44,416 bases of DNA from Coriobacteriales bacterium (GCA_017515595.1 JAFWFL010000133.1:1-44416); one strand, 5' to 3'; positions 1 through 9,061 are shown, counted from the stretch's first letter. Notes: a model not told the origin generated them from the sequence alone. Numbers and translations: made by a program.

Positions 1-50
1 ACACCACATTTCGCAACGCGATCCAGCACTACCTCTCGGCCAAATGCTGA

Positions 51-390
51 CGGCAAAAAGGTGACGATTCGTAGTCTCAAACGAAAACTTGGGGCTTCTC
101 GGCCAGAGGCTGGTGGCAAAAAGGTGACGATTCGTTGTCTCAAAGCCAGAATTTTTCCTCTCAAACAAGTGCAAATGACAAAAAGGTGACGATTAGTTGT
201 CTCAAACAGGCTCTTACTCAGATAGTGCGTTTTCGACAATCAGTATAATGCCTGGTAAATGCTTATTACACTATTAAAACATATCGCAGAGCTCAACTCA
301 CTGACAACGAATCCTCACCTTTTTGCCATCTCGACCTTGCTAAGAAGTCCAAATGGGCTCTTTAGACAACGGATCGTCACCTTTTTGTCA
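51..390. repeat. Divergent array of a 26-bp repeat (array 1)
   Basis: Five copies of a 26-bp unit point away from a centre at about 202-302. Inverted copies lie at 51-76, 114-139 and 176-201; direct copies lie at 303-328 and 365-390. Read outward, a unit starts GACAACGAATC and ends CACCTTTTTGCCA (GTCA in the outermost right and innermost left copies). The step is 62-63 bp, and the DNA between copies is itself partly symmetric: CTTCTCGGCC at 95-104 mirrors GGCCGAGAAG at 400-409. Some frames stay open through the repeats, but I see no ribosome binding site and no protein-like sequence. Apart from this array I see nothing coding in 1-652. The array may continue left of the window. Confidence 0.85.
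242..270 (-). promoter_or_regulatory. Candidate leftward promoter in the centre of array 1
   Basis: On the minus strand there is TGTAAT, 17 bp, then TATACT. The spacer contains ATTTACCAGG, which matches ATTTACCTGG in the spacer or -10 boundary of the promoter in the centre of array 2 (40895-40923). The -35 is weak, the -10 is good. A -10-like TATAAT also reads rightward at 244-249. Transcription leftward would enter the inverted copies. Confidence 0.4.
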
Positions 391-652
391 TCAGCCTCTG
401 GCCGAGAAGGCCTCGGGTATATTTTGGTTACTGATGTTCTCTTTTGCACTATGTTCCTTCATGCAGCTTCTGCCATCTGCTCAGAATCATCCCTCAGTAA
501 TCAGCTCTCGTTTTTTTGACATTTGGTGGACTTTGGTGTCTGTGGCACTCCATCACAGTAGAGTGATGTATTATTTGGCTCGTTTTTTTAGCGTTGCAGG
601 CTTTACCAGTTTGGTACGTTTGATTGTTCTACCAGGAAGAGAAAGGCTATCT

Positions 653-1690
653 ATGAAAAAGATACTTCTCGCGTTGATTGCAACGGCTTTTGTAGCATTA
701 TTGCTCGTAGGCTGCACTACAACCGACCCCACACCAGCCCCCGCACCTTCAGACGACAGCACCACCATCCAGCAACAAGATGCCGAGAAGGCCTCGGTCA
801 TTATCTACTCACCAAACGAGGACTACCTCATTGAGTACTATAAGACCAAGCTCGACGAGCAGTTCCCTGATTACGACATCACCGTCGAATATCTCTCCAC
901 CGGCAACCTTGCTGCCAAGCTTCTCGCAGAGGGCGCCGACACTGACTGCGACTTCATTATTGGCATGAGCTATGGATACCTCGATTCTCTCACCGACAAT
1001 CTGGCCTCCATCGACTTCATTGACACCTCGGTCTTTATGCCTGAGCTTATCCAGGCCGATAACAAGTACATCCCGTGGGACCGCTTCAGCGGCGCATGCA
1101 TTGTAAACACCGAGCTTCTTGCCGAGAAGAACCTCGCAGCCCCCGCAAGCTATGACGACCTCCTTAAGCCCGAGTACAAGGGCCTCATCGAGATGGCCAA
1201 CCCCAATGCTTCTTCCACCGGTTACCTCTTCCTCAAGAGCCTCGTAAATGCCTGGGGCGAGGACAAGGCATTTGAGTACTTTGGCAAGCTGAACGACAAC
1301 ATTCTCCAATACACCAACTCCGGCTCCGGCCCCATCAAGGACCTTGTTAAGGGCGAGTGCGCTATTGGTTTGAGCCTTACCTTCAACGCAGTTGAGGTTA
1401 TTAATGATGGCGCTCCTCTCGAGATCATCTTCTTTGAGGAAGGCGCTCCTTATTCGCCCACCGGTTGCGCAATTATTGCCGGCCGTGAGGACAAGCCGGG
1501 CGTCAAGGAAATGTTCGAGTACCTCTACTCTGACGTTCAGGACGAGTATCTCGCAACCTATCTGCCCGAGCAGGTAAAGATTGACCAGAAGACCGAGATT
1601 GCGAACTTCCCCGAGAACATCCCCTATGCTGACATGTCAAATGACACGCCTGATGTTAAGACCGAGCTTCTTAAGAAGTGGGAGTTCTAA
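653..1690 (+). CDS. ABC transporter substrate-binding lipoprotein
   Basis: This is a 345-residue extracytoplasmic solute-binding protein of the iron/thiamine/phosphonate type (SBP_bac_6-like). The start at 653 is chosen because AGGAAGAGAAAGG lies just upstream and because it gives a textbook lipoprotein signal: MKK, a hydrophobic stretch, and lipobox LLVGC with the lipidated cysteine at residue 21. A Pro/Ala/Ser linker follows, then the mature domain starting near VIIYSPN, a typical first strand of this family. An in-frame extension to 353 exists but runs through array 1 and is rejected. It is the first gene of an importer with 1781-2563 and 2556-4160. A hairpin terminator after it would favour excess binding protein. 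Ligand is unknown; ferric iron, thiamine, polyamine or aminoethylphosphonate are family possibilities. Confidence 0.9.
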   Translation: MKKILLALIATAFVALLLVGCTTTDPTPAPAPSDDSTTIQQQDAEKASVIIYSPNEDYLIEYYKTKLDEQFPDYDITVEYLSTGNLAAKLLAEGADTDCDFIIGMSYGYLDSLTDNLASIDFIDTSVFMPELIQADNKYIPWDRFSGACIVNTELLAEKNLAAPASYDDLLKPEYKGLIEMANPNASSTGYLFLKSLVNAWGEDKAFEYFGKLNDNILQYTNSGSGPIKDLVKGECAIGLSLTFNAVEVINDGAPLEIIFFEEGAPYSPTGCAIIAGREDKPGVKEMFEYLYSDVQDEYLATYLPEQVKIDQKTEIANFPENIPYADMSNDTPDVKTELLKKWEF

Positions 1691-1715
1691 GATCTTTGCA
1701 TAACCGCTAAACCTG

Positions 1716-1746
1716 CCGGCCGTCCAAACCCGCTTTGGGCGGCCGG
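1716..1746 (+). terminator. Intercistronic hairpin after the binding-protein gene
   Basis: CCGGCCGTCCAAA (1716-1728) pairs with TTTGGGCGGCCGG (1734-1746), 13 pairs including one G-U, with a CCCGC loop and a TTTATTCTT tail. Between the lipoprotein and ATPase genes it would act as a partial terminator, so that more binding protein than transporter is made. Confidence 0.7.
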
Positions 1747-1780
1747 TTTATTCTTAGTATCAGATTGGAATGATCAAGCC

Positions 1781-2563
1781 TTGAGTGACACTCCCGCAAC
1801 CATAAAGATCAGCGTTAAAGACCTCACCAAAGTCTACGGTACAAAAACCGTACTTGACCATGTTTCTTTTGAGGTTCAAACGGGAGAATTCCTCTCTATT
1901 CTGGGTCCCTCGGGCTGCGGTAAAACAACCATTTTGAGAATACTTATTGGTCTCTTGGAGCCCACAGAGGGCACCGTCTATAAAGACGGGAAGGACATCA
2001 CCGGTCTTTCTCCCTCACAGCGCGGCATGGGCATTGTGTTTCAAAACTATGCCCTGTTTGAGAACATGAACGTACAGCGCAATGTCGAATATGCCCTGCG
2101 CTTTAACAAAGAAACAAAAGACAAAGCCTCCGGCATTGCCGAGAACCTCGTAAAGCGCGTAGGCCTCTGGGAGGAACGCGCCAAAAAGCCCGGTAAACTC
2201 TCGGGCGGCCAGCAACAGCGCGTAGCTATTGCGCGCACGCTCGCCTTAAACCCTGACGTCATTTTGTTCGACGAGCCCATGAGCGCGCTCGACGTTGATA
2301 CACGACTTTCGCTGCGCAAAGAAATTAAGGACATCCAGGCAGAATATGGCTCTACCATGATCTATATCACCCATGACCAGGAAGAAGCCTTTGCCATGTC
2401 AGATAGAATCATGGTTATGGAGACAGGCAAGATCCACCAAATCGCGACACCTGAGGAGATCGTAAAAAATCCCGCAGATGAGTACGTTGAACGATTTGTG
2501 TTGCAGAACCTCCAGACCAAGGTTGATTCTCTCGCCCGCTTCATTAAGGTTCGCCATGCTTAA
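1781..2563 (+). CDS. ABC importer ATPase subunit
   Basis: This 260-residue cytoplasmic nucleotide-binding subunit has a Walker A GPSGCGKT at about residues 42-49, a Q-loop in VFQNYALF, signature LSGGQQQRVAIAR, Walker B VILFDEPMSALD and a switch histidine in ITHDQEE. It should drive import by the permease encoded next. The start is a TTG at 1781: no ATG fits ahead of the conserved N-terminus (SDTPATIKISVKDLTKVYG), and only a weak GGAA lies upstream. The 260 residues leave little room for the C-terminal regulatory domain of longer FbpC/PotA-type ATPases. The gene overlaps the permease gene by 8 bp, implying translational coupling. Confidence 0.9.
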   Translation: MSDTPATIKISVKDLTKVYGTKTVLDHVSFEVQTGEFLSILGPSGCGKTTILRILIGLLEPTEGTVYKDGKDITGLSPSQRGMGIVFQNYALFENMNVQRNVEYALRFNKETKDKASGIAENLVKRVGLWEERAKKPGKLSGGQQQRVAIARTLALNPDVILFDEPMSALDVDTRLSLRKEIKDIQAEYGSTMIYITHDQEEAFAMSDRIMVMETGKIHQIATPEEIVKNPADEYVERFVLQNLQTKVDSLARFIKVRHA

Positions 2564-4160
2564 CAGAGGCAGCCTGCACAGGCGCACAGGTGCGTCGCTC
2601 ATCCTTAAGATATGCCTGGTCATCTTTTTTGCGGTAGTTGTTGTGCTGCCATTAGTGCGCATGCTGCTTTACATGGCAAATGCCGATATTGTCGAGGTAC
2701 TCACCTCCAACAACTTCAAAAAAGCTACGGTAAACACACTTTTGGTTGGCCTCATAACCACAGCCATTACGGTACCTCTCGCATATCTTCTTGCCTGGTG
2801 CATGGAGCGTACCAACCTTAAATGGAAGGGCCTTTGGGTGGTTTTGATTTCGCTCCCTATGCTCATACCTTCCATTTCTCAAGGTACAGGACTTATTATC
2901 CTTTTTGGTGCAAACGGCGTTCTCACAAACCTGTTTAACCTTGGCGGCAGCATCTATGGCATGCACGGCATTGTTATTGGCGAGGCGATGTATGTTATTC
3001 CCGTCGCGTTCCTGATGCTCTCCGACATACTAGCTTATGAAGACTCCACTCCTTACGAGGCCGCTCAAACGCTTGGCATCCCCAGGTTCAGACAGTTCTG
3101 TGCCATTACCCTGCCATTTTTGCGCCGGCCCATGGTCTCGGTCATCTTTGCCGTATTTTCGCTTACCATCACTGACTACGGCGTTCCGCTTACCGTTGGA
3201 GGCAAAGTCAAGGTCCTGCCCGTTCTCTTGTATGAGCAGGTCATAGGTCAGCTCCATTTTGCGGAGGGCAGTGTCATTGGAGCGGTTCTGCTGATTCCGG
3301 CAGTCATTGCATTTTTGGTTGACCTCGCAAACCGCGATCGCGGCTCCAACGCATTTATTTCGCGCGGGTTCGATACGGGCGACAACAAGCGCCGCGACAT
3401 TCTTGCGCTTATTCCCTGTGCAGCTATTGGCATCTTTATGCTCTTGCCGGTTCTCGCGTTTGTGGTACTGACCTTTGTCACCAACTACCCCATTGACATG
3501 TCGCTTACCATGGCGCATATCGAGAAAACCTTCCGCGTCAAAGGCGATATTTATCTCAGGAACTCGCTCATTATCTCAACCGCAGTCGGTTTCTTTGGTG
3601 TGATAGTTGCGATGGTTACCGCTTATCTCTCAACGCGCATGGTTTCTCCTACCTCGCGCCTTTTGCATTTGCTGTCTATTACCTGCATGGCAATTCCCGG
3701 CATGGTTCTGGGCCTGTCATACGCTCTTGCCTTTAAAGGTACAATCATTTATGGAACGCTCGCAATTCTGATTATGGTTAACATGGTCCACTTCTTTGCG
3801 TCGCCCTATCTCATGTTCTATAACACCATGAACAGCTTAAACGAGCATCTTGAAGCAGTGGGTCTCACACTTGGCGTCTCCCGTCCTCGCATCTTCCGCG
3901 ATGTCATTATGCCTCAGTGCATCAGCACAATTCTCGAGACCTTCTCGTACTTCTTTGTGAACTCCATGATAACCATCTCGGCAGTAGTATTCCTTTCCAA
4001 TACCTTTACCAAACCGGTATCTCTGCTTATCGCGCAATATGAGGCGCAATCGGCCTTTTTGGGCTGCACCGCCTTTGTATCGCTCATGATTTTGGGCTGC
4101 AACCTCGTTCTTAAAGCAGCGGTATTCCTCATTAAACGCGCCATCAACCGCTCAAATTAA
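2556..4160 (+). CDS. ABC importer permease with two fused domains
   Basis: This 534-residue inner-membrane permease contains two BPD_transp_1 domains in one chain, as in FbpB/SfuB iron permeases. The first EAA loop reads YEAAQTLGIPRFRQF and the second HLEAVGLTLGVSRPRIF; each would contact the ATPase. By eye there are about 12 membrane helices. The start at 2556 (ATG overlapping the end of the ATPase gene) is preceded by AAGG and gives a short basic N-terminus, MLNRGSLHRR, before the first helix. One fused permease rather than two separate ones supports the iron/thiamine/aminoethylphosphonate class over sugar or peptide importers. The ligand cannot be read from the sequence. Confidence 0.9.
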   Translation: MLNRGSLHRRTGASLILKICLVIFFAVVVVLPLVRMLLYMANADIVEVLTSNNFKKATVNTLLVGLITTAITVPLAYLLAWCMERTNLKWKGLWVVLISLPMLIPSISQGTGLIILFGANGVLTNLFNLGGSIYGMHGIVIGEAMYVIPVAFLMLSDILAYEDSTPYEAAQTLGIPRFRQFCAITLPFLRRPMVSVIFAVFSLTITDYGVPLTVGGKVKVLPVLLYEQVIGQLHFAEGSVIGAVLLIPAVIAFLVDLANRDRGSNAFISRGFDTGDNKRRDILALIPCAAIGIFMLLPVLAFVVLTFVTNYPIDMSLTMAHIEKTFRVKGDIYLRNSLIISTAVGFFGVIVAMVTAYLSTRMVSPTSRLLHLLSITCMAIPGMVLGLSYALAFKGTIIYGTLAILIMVNMVHFFASPYLMFYNTMNSLNEHLEAVGLTLGVSRPRIFRDVIMPQCISTILETFSYFFVNSMITISAVVFLSNTFTKPVSLLIAQYEAQSAFLGCTAFVSLMILGCNLVLKAAVFLIKRAINRSN

Positions 4161-4246
4161 ACATTGTATTATATGCCGAGTTTGTTTAGAATAATATTTT
4201 GTGACTGTTTTCATACAAAGGCGTGTCGTGATATCCTTATGATGAT

Positions 4247-5833
4247 ATGAATAGCTTTGGTTCGTTGTTTTTTCTAAAACGGTTTCATGAGTATTGTTTT
4301 TCAGAAAGGATTCGCGTCATTTTGAAGGTACCAGCAGCCTGCAATTCTATTACTTCTACCTATGAGTTACCTATGCTTGGATGGGGTTTGCTCACCACAT
4401 GGGGACTTGTTGGCATACGCTTGGTTTTACCGGCAGAAGATGGCAGTCCGTTTAATCTTTTGCCCATGCTGACTACTCTTTTAAGCGTATTATGCTGCGG
4501 ACTCTCCATTGTCTTCTTGCGCTGCTTCCCCAAACAAATCCAAAGCCTCATGAGTTCGGGAATCCTTCTTAAGATTTCAGGTCTGCTCATGATTGGCGGC
4601 TGCATTCTCAATATGCTTGACAGAGCATATGGAGCCTCAGTTGGCATACAATACTTCTCAAATATCGCAGCCTCTGTAGGATATATGTTACTTACCCTGC
4701 TTTGGTGCGCCATATATGCACGCAATGATGCGCAGGTCATTGAGCAGCTTACCGTGCTGTCAGTCGCCGTGTGTGCTGCAGTGTATCTCATTGCCATTAT
4801 TGGACCCGAGATTCTTGCGGCGGCAATTTGGATCATCACGCCAATTCTCTCAACCTGGTGTTTGAATCTTTGCCTCAAAAACTCTGCAGATACTAAGCAA
4901 ATCGATGAGGCAGATACCGCTTATATGGATGTGGATTCAAATCCTGCTTCACCACTCAGGACTCCTCTCCTAAACAGAAACCATTTTGTTTGCGCGATTG
5001 GCGTTTTGGTTGCTACCTTTGCTGTAACTATCCCCCGGGTTCTTTTGTCTGCTCAGGGCCAAGCAAGTTTGCAACTCCCCATTAATACCGCGTATGCCCA
5101 GCTTTCAGGCGTCGTAGCAGCTATTGTGCTCGTACTCTGGTGTACGGTCTATGCACAGCGTATTAGTTTGTCGGTATTTTTTAGATTTCTTTACCCGCTC
5201 TCGGCAGTAGGTTTGCTTTTTTGCGCAGTCAGTACGGGCTGGCTTCAGTTTTTTGGTCTTTGTATTTTGTTTGCCACACAGTGGGTTCTCTATGTATTTA
5301 TGTGGCTTTTTGCTACCGAGACAAACCGTTCTGCGGGAAATCCCGTTGCTGTATTTGCGCTCCTGCGCCTCTGCTTTGATTCAGGCTATTACATAAGCAC
5401 TATTTTGGCGTCACTTTTTGTGAGCATTTCTGCTTCTATGACAACCGTATGCTTTGCTGCTATGGCAGCATTTGTAGCTACAATCCTTTTGCCGCTTGAC
5501 AAGGATCCCAACCAGGATTTTCAAAAGACTCCCGGCAGCAATCCGGTTCCTGCCGCACTCCGGGACACTGCTGCTAACGCTGACCTCAATGCAGCTCAGA
5601 CTTGCGAACAGCGTGTGGCTTCTCGGTATGCCCTATCGCAACGCGAACAAGGAATTCTGAGCTATCTCCTGCGGGGGTATAGTTTGCCTGCCATCCGTAA
5701 TGAACTCTACATCTCCAAGGGAACGGTAGATACCTATGTCCAGCGTATTTATCGTAAATGTGATGTTCATTCAAGACAAGAGCTTATAGACCTTGTCTAC
5801 CGAGACGAGCCCGCCAACAATATGGTCCAATAA
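4247..5833 (+). CDS. Membrane-bound LuxR-type regulator
   Basis: This 528-residue protein has about 12 hydrophobic helices followed by a soluble linker and a GerE/LuxR helix-turn-helix at residues 460-522 (core LSQREQGILSYLLRG, then SKGTVDTYVQRIYRK). Such fusions are common in Eggerthellaceae, where the membrane part probably senses a ligand and the tail binds DNA; the ligand is unknown. It follows the importer operon by 86 bp on the same strand and may control it, but this is only inferred from position. No clear ribosome binding site precedes the ATG at 4247. An in-frame TTG at 4322 has AAGGA 11 bp upstream and would remove a 25-residue N-terminus, so the start is uncertain. Confidence 0.85.
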   Translation: MNSFGSLFFLKRFHEYCFSERIRVILKVPAACNSITSTYELPMLGWGLLTTWGLVGIRLVLPAEDGSPFNLLPMLTTLLSVLCCGLSIVFLRCFPKQIQSLMSSGILLKISGLLMIGGCILNMLDRAYGASVGIQYFSNIAASVGYMLLTLLWCAIYARNDAQVIEQLTVLSVAVCAAVYLIAIIGPEILAAAIWIITPILSTWCLNLCLKNSADTKQIDEADTAYMDVDSNPASPLRTPLLNRNHFVCAIGVLVATFAVTIPRVLLSAQGQASLQLPINTAYAQLSGVVAAIVLVLWCTVYAQRISLSVFFRFLYPLSAVGLLFCAVSTGWLQFFGLCILFATQWVLYVFMWLFATETNRSAGNPVAVFALLRLCFDSGYYISTILASLFVSISASMTTVCFAAMAAFVATILLPLDKDPNQDFQKTPGSNPVPAALRDTAANADLNAAQTCEQRVASRYALSQREQGILSYLLRGYSLPAIRNELYISKGTVDTYVQRIYRKCDVHSRQELIDLVYRDEPANNMVQ

Positions 5834-5840
5834 AAAAACA

Positions 5841-5950
5841 ATGAGATCAAAAGCGTGCGTACGTAACGGCTTGTAACAAATCCAAAGCATTGAAAGGGAG
5901 AGGCCATGGAGATCGCCTGAGCCGTTACCTGTGGGTACCTTTGATCTCAT
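5841..5950 (+). ncRNA. Candidate structured RNA element, family not recognised
   Basis: ATGAGATCAAA at 5841-5851 pairs perfectly with TTTGATCTCAT at 5940-5950 (11 bp). Nested inside, GTAACGGCT at 5863-5871 pairs with AGCCGTTAC at 5920-5928 (9 bp). A small hairpin (AGGC 5901-5904 with GCCT 5915-5918) sits in the enclosed loop, which also holds GAAAGGGAGAGG. There is no U-run, so it is not an ordinary terminator. It begins 8 bp after the regulator stop codon and ends 300 bp before the ABC exporter. It does not match the riboswitch consensus sequences I can recall. Confidence 0.45.
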
Positions 5951-6249
5951 GCAGGTAATAATACCTGTTGTGCCATTAAATATCTGTCAGGCATAATGTT
6001 TGATAATTACAAAATTCACGGATTTTCTTGTCATGCAAATCACCCGACATAAGGCTATGGCCTGGTGTTTATTGTATTATATGTGTACTATTTGCCCTCT
6101 TTATCCGGCAAACATGATGTGAACCGGACCAAAATCACAAAGATTGAAACACTGTGTTTACATCCACGCACAAAATTACCGTATCAAACTTATTGAATAT
6201 ATCATATACTTTACGATAACTAATGGGGAATAACAAGGAGCGTTCAAAC
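5951..6249. other. AT-rich intergenic stretch upstream of the ABC exporter
   Basis: It starts with a 6-bp hairpin, CAGGTA-ATAA-TACCTG (5952-5967), followed by about 280 bp of AT-rich DNA without a convincing open frame. Several promoter-like hexamers are present (for example TATACT at 6205-6210) but none has a good partner at 16-18 bp. The ribosome binding site AAGGAG at 6235-6240 belongs to the next gene. Confidence 0.4.
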
Positions 6250-8913
6250 ATGTTGATTCTCAAAGATATTGCCAAAGATTATCAGGCCGGGGATACCATA
6301 GTACCGGCTCTGCGGGGGATTGATCTGCAATTCCGCAAATGCGAGTTCGCCGCGATTCTTGGCCCCTCGGGTTGCGGAAAAACCACCTTGCTAAATATTA
6401 TTGGCGGCTTAGACAAATACTCCCGCGGCGATCTTATTATTAACGGCCGTACTACCAAACAGTTCAAAGACGAGGATTGGGATTCCTATCGCAATCACTC
6501 CATTGGCTTTGTCTTCCAAAGCTATAACCTCATCCCTCATCAAACCGTGCTGGACAACGTAGAATTAGCGTTAACAATTGGCGGCATTGACCGGGAAGAA
6601 CGCCGTAAAAGAGCTCTGGAAGCACTGGAACGGGTAGGTTTGGCTGACCAAATAAATAAAAAGCCCATGCAGTTAAGCGGCGGTCAAATGCAGAGGGTAG
6701 CCATTGCCCGAGCTCTGGTCAACGACCCCGATATCCTCCTGGCCGACGAGCCAACCGGCGCTCTTGACAGCGAAACCAGTATCCAGGTCATGGAAATCCT
6801 CAAGGATATCTCTCGCGAAAAACTCGTAATCATGGTTACTCACAACCCCGAGCTGGCCGATGCATATGCGAGCCGTATTATCCAGCTGCTTGACGGACGC
6901 GTAGTAAGCGATTCCAACCCTTATAACGATTCTCCTCAGGAACCAGCAAAAGCCGAGCAGCAAAAGAAGCCCTCGATGAGCTTTTTGACTGCCTTGTCCC
7001 TCTCCCTTAACAACCTGTTGACCAAAAAGGGACGTACCCTGCTCACTGCCTTTGCCGGGTCTATAGGCATCATTGGCATTGCGCTTATTCTGGCCTTATC
7101 CTCCGGCGTAAACTCGTACATTGACCGGGTGGCTGAGGATACCTTATCTGCCTATCCTCTTGAGATTACACAACAGGCCATGAATCTCACTGATTCGCTC
7201 AAGAGCCTCGTGGGCCTCTCGACAACAGAGCAAACTCATGAAGACGGGAAGGTATATTCCGGCAGCAGAATAACCAACTTCATGAGCGCCTGGTGGAGCA
7301 CCCTCACAAACAACAACCTCAAAAACTTCAAGGCATATCTCGAAGACGAGAGTAATGGTGTTTCTGAACTTGTGAGTGGTATCCAATACGGATACGAGAC
7401 ACCCCTCATGCTTTTCCGCGAAGATGATTTTGGCAAGATTGTCCAGGTCAATCCCTCCACAACAATGAAAGCCACAGGCGTGAGTGACATGCTCGAAATG
7501 TCTGTAGCCAGCGCCGGCGGCTTTTCGCAGACCCTCATGAGCGAATCTTCACGCCGGATGAACGTTTTTGAACCCTTGCTTGACAACGAAGAGCTGCTCA
7601 AGCATCAGTATAAGGTGCTTGCAGGCAGATTCCCAGAAGCAATGGACGAGGTCGTAATCATTCTCAACAGCCAAAACGAGCTGTCTGATTACACTCTGTA
7701 CACGCTGGGTCTCAAAGATCAGAGCGAACTGGCGGGACAATTTGAACAGCTGCAGATGGGTAATGCCATTGAAAGCGCTGATCTGGAATTCACCTACGAC
7801 GAACTTCTCGGCATGCGCTTTAGGCTGCTTCTGGGCACTGATTTTTACGAGAAGCAAGGAAACCGTTGGGTAGATCTTCGTAATGAGGATCCAAATGCTC
7901 TGAGCATGTTGCTTAAGGATGCCATGGAGATTAAAGTGGTGGGTATTCTCCGTCCCAATGAGGATTCTGTAGCCACCTCTGCCAGCAGCGGCATTGGATA
8001 TCGCTTTGAGCTCATGGAGTACGTAATTACGCAGGTAAACGAGGCGCAGATTGTTCAAGAACAGCGCGAGAACCCGGATATTGACGTATTTACCGGCCAG
8101 CCCTTTGACACAAGCAAAGAGGATCTGTTTGACGCACTGGACGAGATGAGCTTTGGAGAGTTCGTTGAGCAATACGGCAGCGCCATGGGCTGGACCGAGG
8201 AAGTTCAGTCGCAGCTGAGTGAGATGTCGAGCCTGTTCACGTTCTTCCCCAAGGATAAGATCAAGCAGTTCCTGCCCGCCGTACTCCCTGAAGTCATGGG
8301 TGGGTCTTACGCCAATAATATGACTACGCTTGGCGTGAGCGATCTGAGCGTGCCTTCCTCCATCTATATCTATCCCAAGAGCTTTGAAGCCAAAACCAAG
8401 CTTACTGATCTCATCAATACGTACAATGCATCAGTAAGCGAAGAGAATACCATTCAATACACCGACTACATAGGCCTGCTTATGTCGTCGATAACCGACA
8501 TCATCAATGCGGTCAGCTACATACTTATTGCATTTGTAGCAATTTCGCTCGTGGTGTCCTCCATTATGATTGGTATCATCACCTATATCAGCGTACTGGA
8601 ACGCACCAAAGAAATTGGTATCCTGCGAGCTCTTGGCGCTTCAAAGCGGGATATTTCCCGGGTATTCAATGCCGAGACCCTCATTGTTGGCTTTAGCGCC
8701 GGCGTGCTTGGTATCCTGGTTGCTCTGGTGCTTGTGGTTGTAATGAATATCATCATCAAATCGCTCACCGGCCTGTCTAATCTCGCGGTATTACCGGTTA
8801 GAGAAGCGCTGCTCCTGGTACTTATCTCTATGGTCCTCACCCTCATAGCCGGCCTGATCCCCTCCAGAATGGCCGCGAATAAGGACCCGGTTGTCGCACT
8901 GCGCACCGAGTAA
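6250..8913 (+). CDS. MacB/FtsX-type ABC transporter, ATPase fused to permease
   Basis: This 887-residue protein carries an ATPase domain (Walker A GPSGCGKT at 38-45, signature LSGGQMQRVAIARAL, Walker B ILLADEPTGALD) in about residues 1-230. A linker leads to one membrane helix (GIIGIALILALSSGV), a large extracytoplasmic region of roughly 450 residues, and three C-terminal helices. This is the type VII, mechanotransmission layout used for export of peptides or lipoproteins or for antibiotic-peptide resistance, rather than import. The start at 6250 has AAGGAG 9 bp upstream; the in-frame ATG at 6223 has no such site. It is a single-gene unit ending in a strong hairpin. Substrate is unknown. Confidence 0.9.
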   Translation: MLILKDIAKDYQAGDTIVPALRGIDLQFRKCEFAAILGPSGCGKTTLLNIIGGLDKYSRGDLIINGRTTKQFKDEDWDSYRNHSIGFVFQSYNLIPHQTVLDNVELALTIGGIDREERRKRALEALERVGLADQINKKPMQLSGGQMQRVAIARALVNDPDILLADEPTGALDSETSIQVMEILKDISREKLVIMVTHNPELADAYASRIIQLLDGRVVSDSNPYNDSPQEPAKAEQQKKPSMSFLTALSLSLNNLLTKKGRTLLTAFAGSIGIIGIALILALSSGVNSYIDRVAEDTLSAYPLEITQQAMNLTDSLKSLVGLSTTEQTHEDGKVYSGSRITNFMSAWWSTLTNNNLKNFKAYLEDESNGVSELVSGIQYGYETPLMLFREDDFGKIVQVNPSTTMKATGVSDMLEMSVASAGGFSQTLMSESSRRMNVFEPLLDNEELLKHQYKVLAGRFPEAMDEVVIILNSQNELSDYTLYTLGLKDQSELAGQFEQLQMGNAIESADLEFTYDELLGMRFRLLLGTDFYEKQGNRWVDLRNEDPNALSMLLKDAMEIKVVGILRPNEDSVATSASSGIGYRFELMEYVITQVNEAQIVQEQRENPDIDVFTGQPFDTSKEDLFDALDEMSFGEFVEQYGSAMGWTEEVQSQLSEMSSLFTFFPKDKIKQFLPAVLPEVMGGSYANNMTTLGVSDLSVPSSIYIYPKSFEAKTKLTDLINTYNASVSEENTIQYTDYIGLLMSSITDIINAVSYILIAFVAISLVVSSIMIGIITYISVLERTKEIGILRALGASKRDISRVFNAETLIVGFSAGVLGILVALVLVVVMNIIIKSLTGLSNLAVLPVREALLLVLISMVLTLIAGLIPSRMAANKDPVVALRTE

Positions 8914-8940
8914 GTGGCTTTTGAGTATTAACGGCACATA

Positions 8941-8984
8941 AGAACTGGGCTGCATCTCAACCAGAAGAGATGCAGCCCAGTTCT
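8941..8984. terminator. 18-bp perfect hairpin between convergent genes
   Basis: AGAACTGGGCTGCATCTC (8941-8958) and its exact complement (8967-8984) enclose an 8-nt loop. It lies between the convergent exporter and DUF364-type genes, so it probably terminates both. The tail is only moderately T-rich. Confidence 0.7.
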
Positions 8985-8993
8985 TCTCTGCTG

Positions 8994-9045
8994 TATGACA
9001 GTGTTATATGACAATATGACAGACAACAATATGACAGTGTTATAT
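8994..9045. repeat. Two 16-bp direct repeats
   Basis: TATGACAGTGTTATAT occurs at 8994-9009 and 9030-9045, 36 bp apart, with a further partial ATATGAC copy between them. They lie downstream of both flanking genes. No function is evident. Confidence 0.7.
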
Positions 9046-9061
9046 AACACGTATCAAAAGT

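Noticed and set aside
1-50. C-terminal end of a gene entering from the left
   Set aside because: A short frame ending at the TGA 48-50 looks protein-like, but 15 codons at the edge cannot be judged.
353-652. N-terminal extension of the substrate-binding protein
   Set aside because: It runs through array 1, lacks a ribosome site and would bury the clear lipoprotein signal that starts at 653.
5841-5950. Known riboswitch (manganese, glycine, fluoride, molybdenum cofactor)
   Set aside because: I compared the purine-rich core with the consensus sequences I remember; none of the required conserved blocks is complete.
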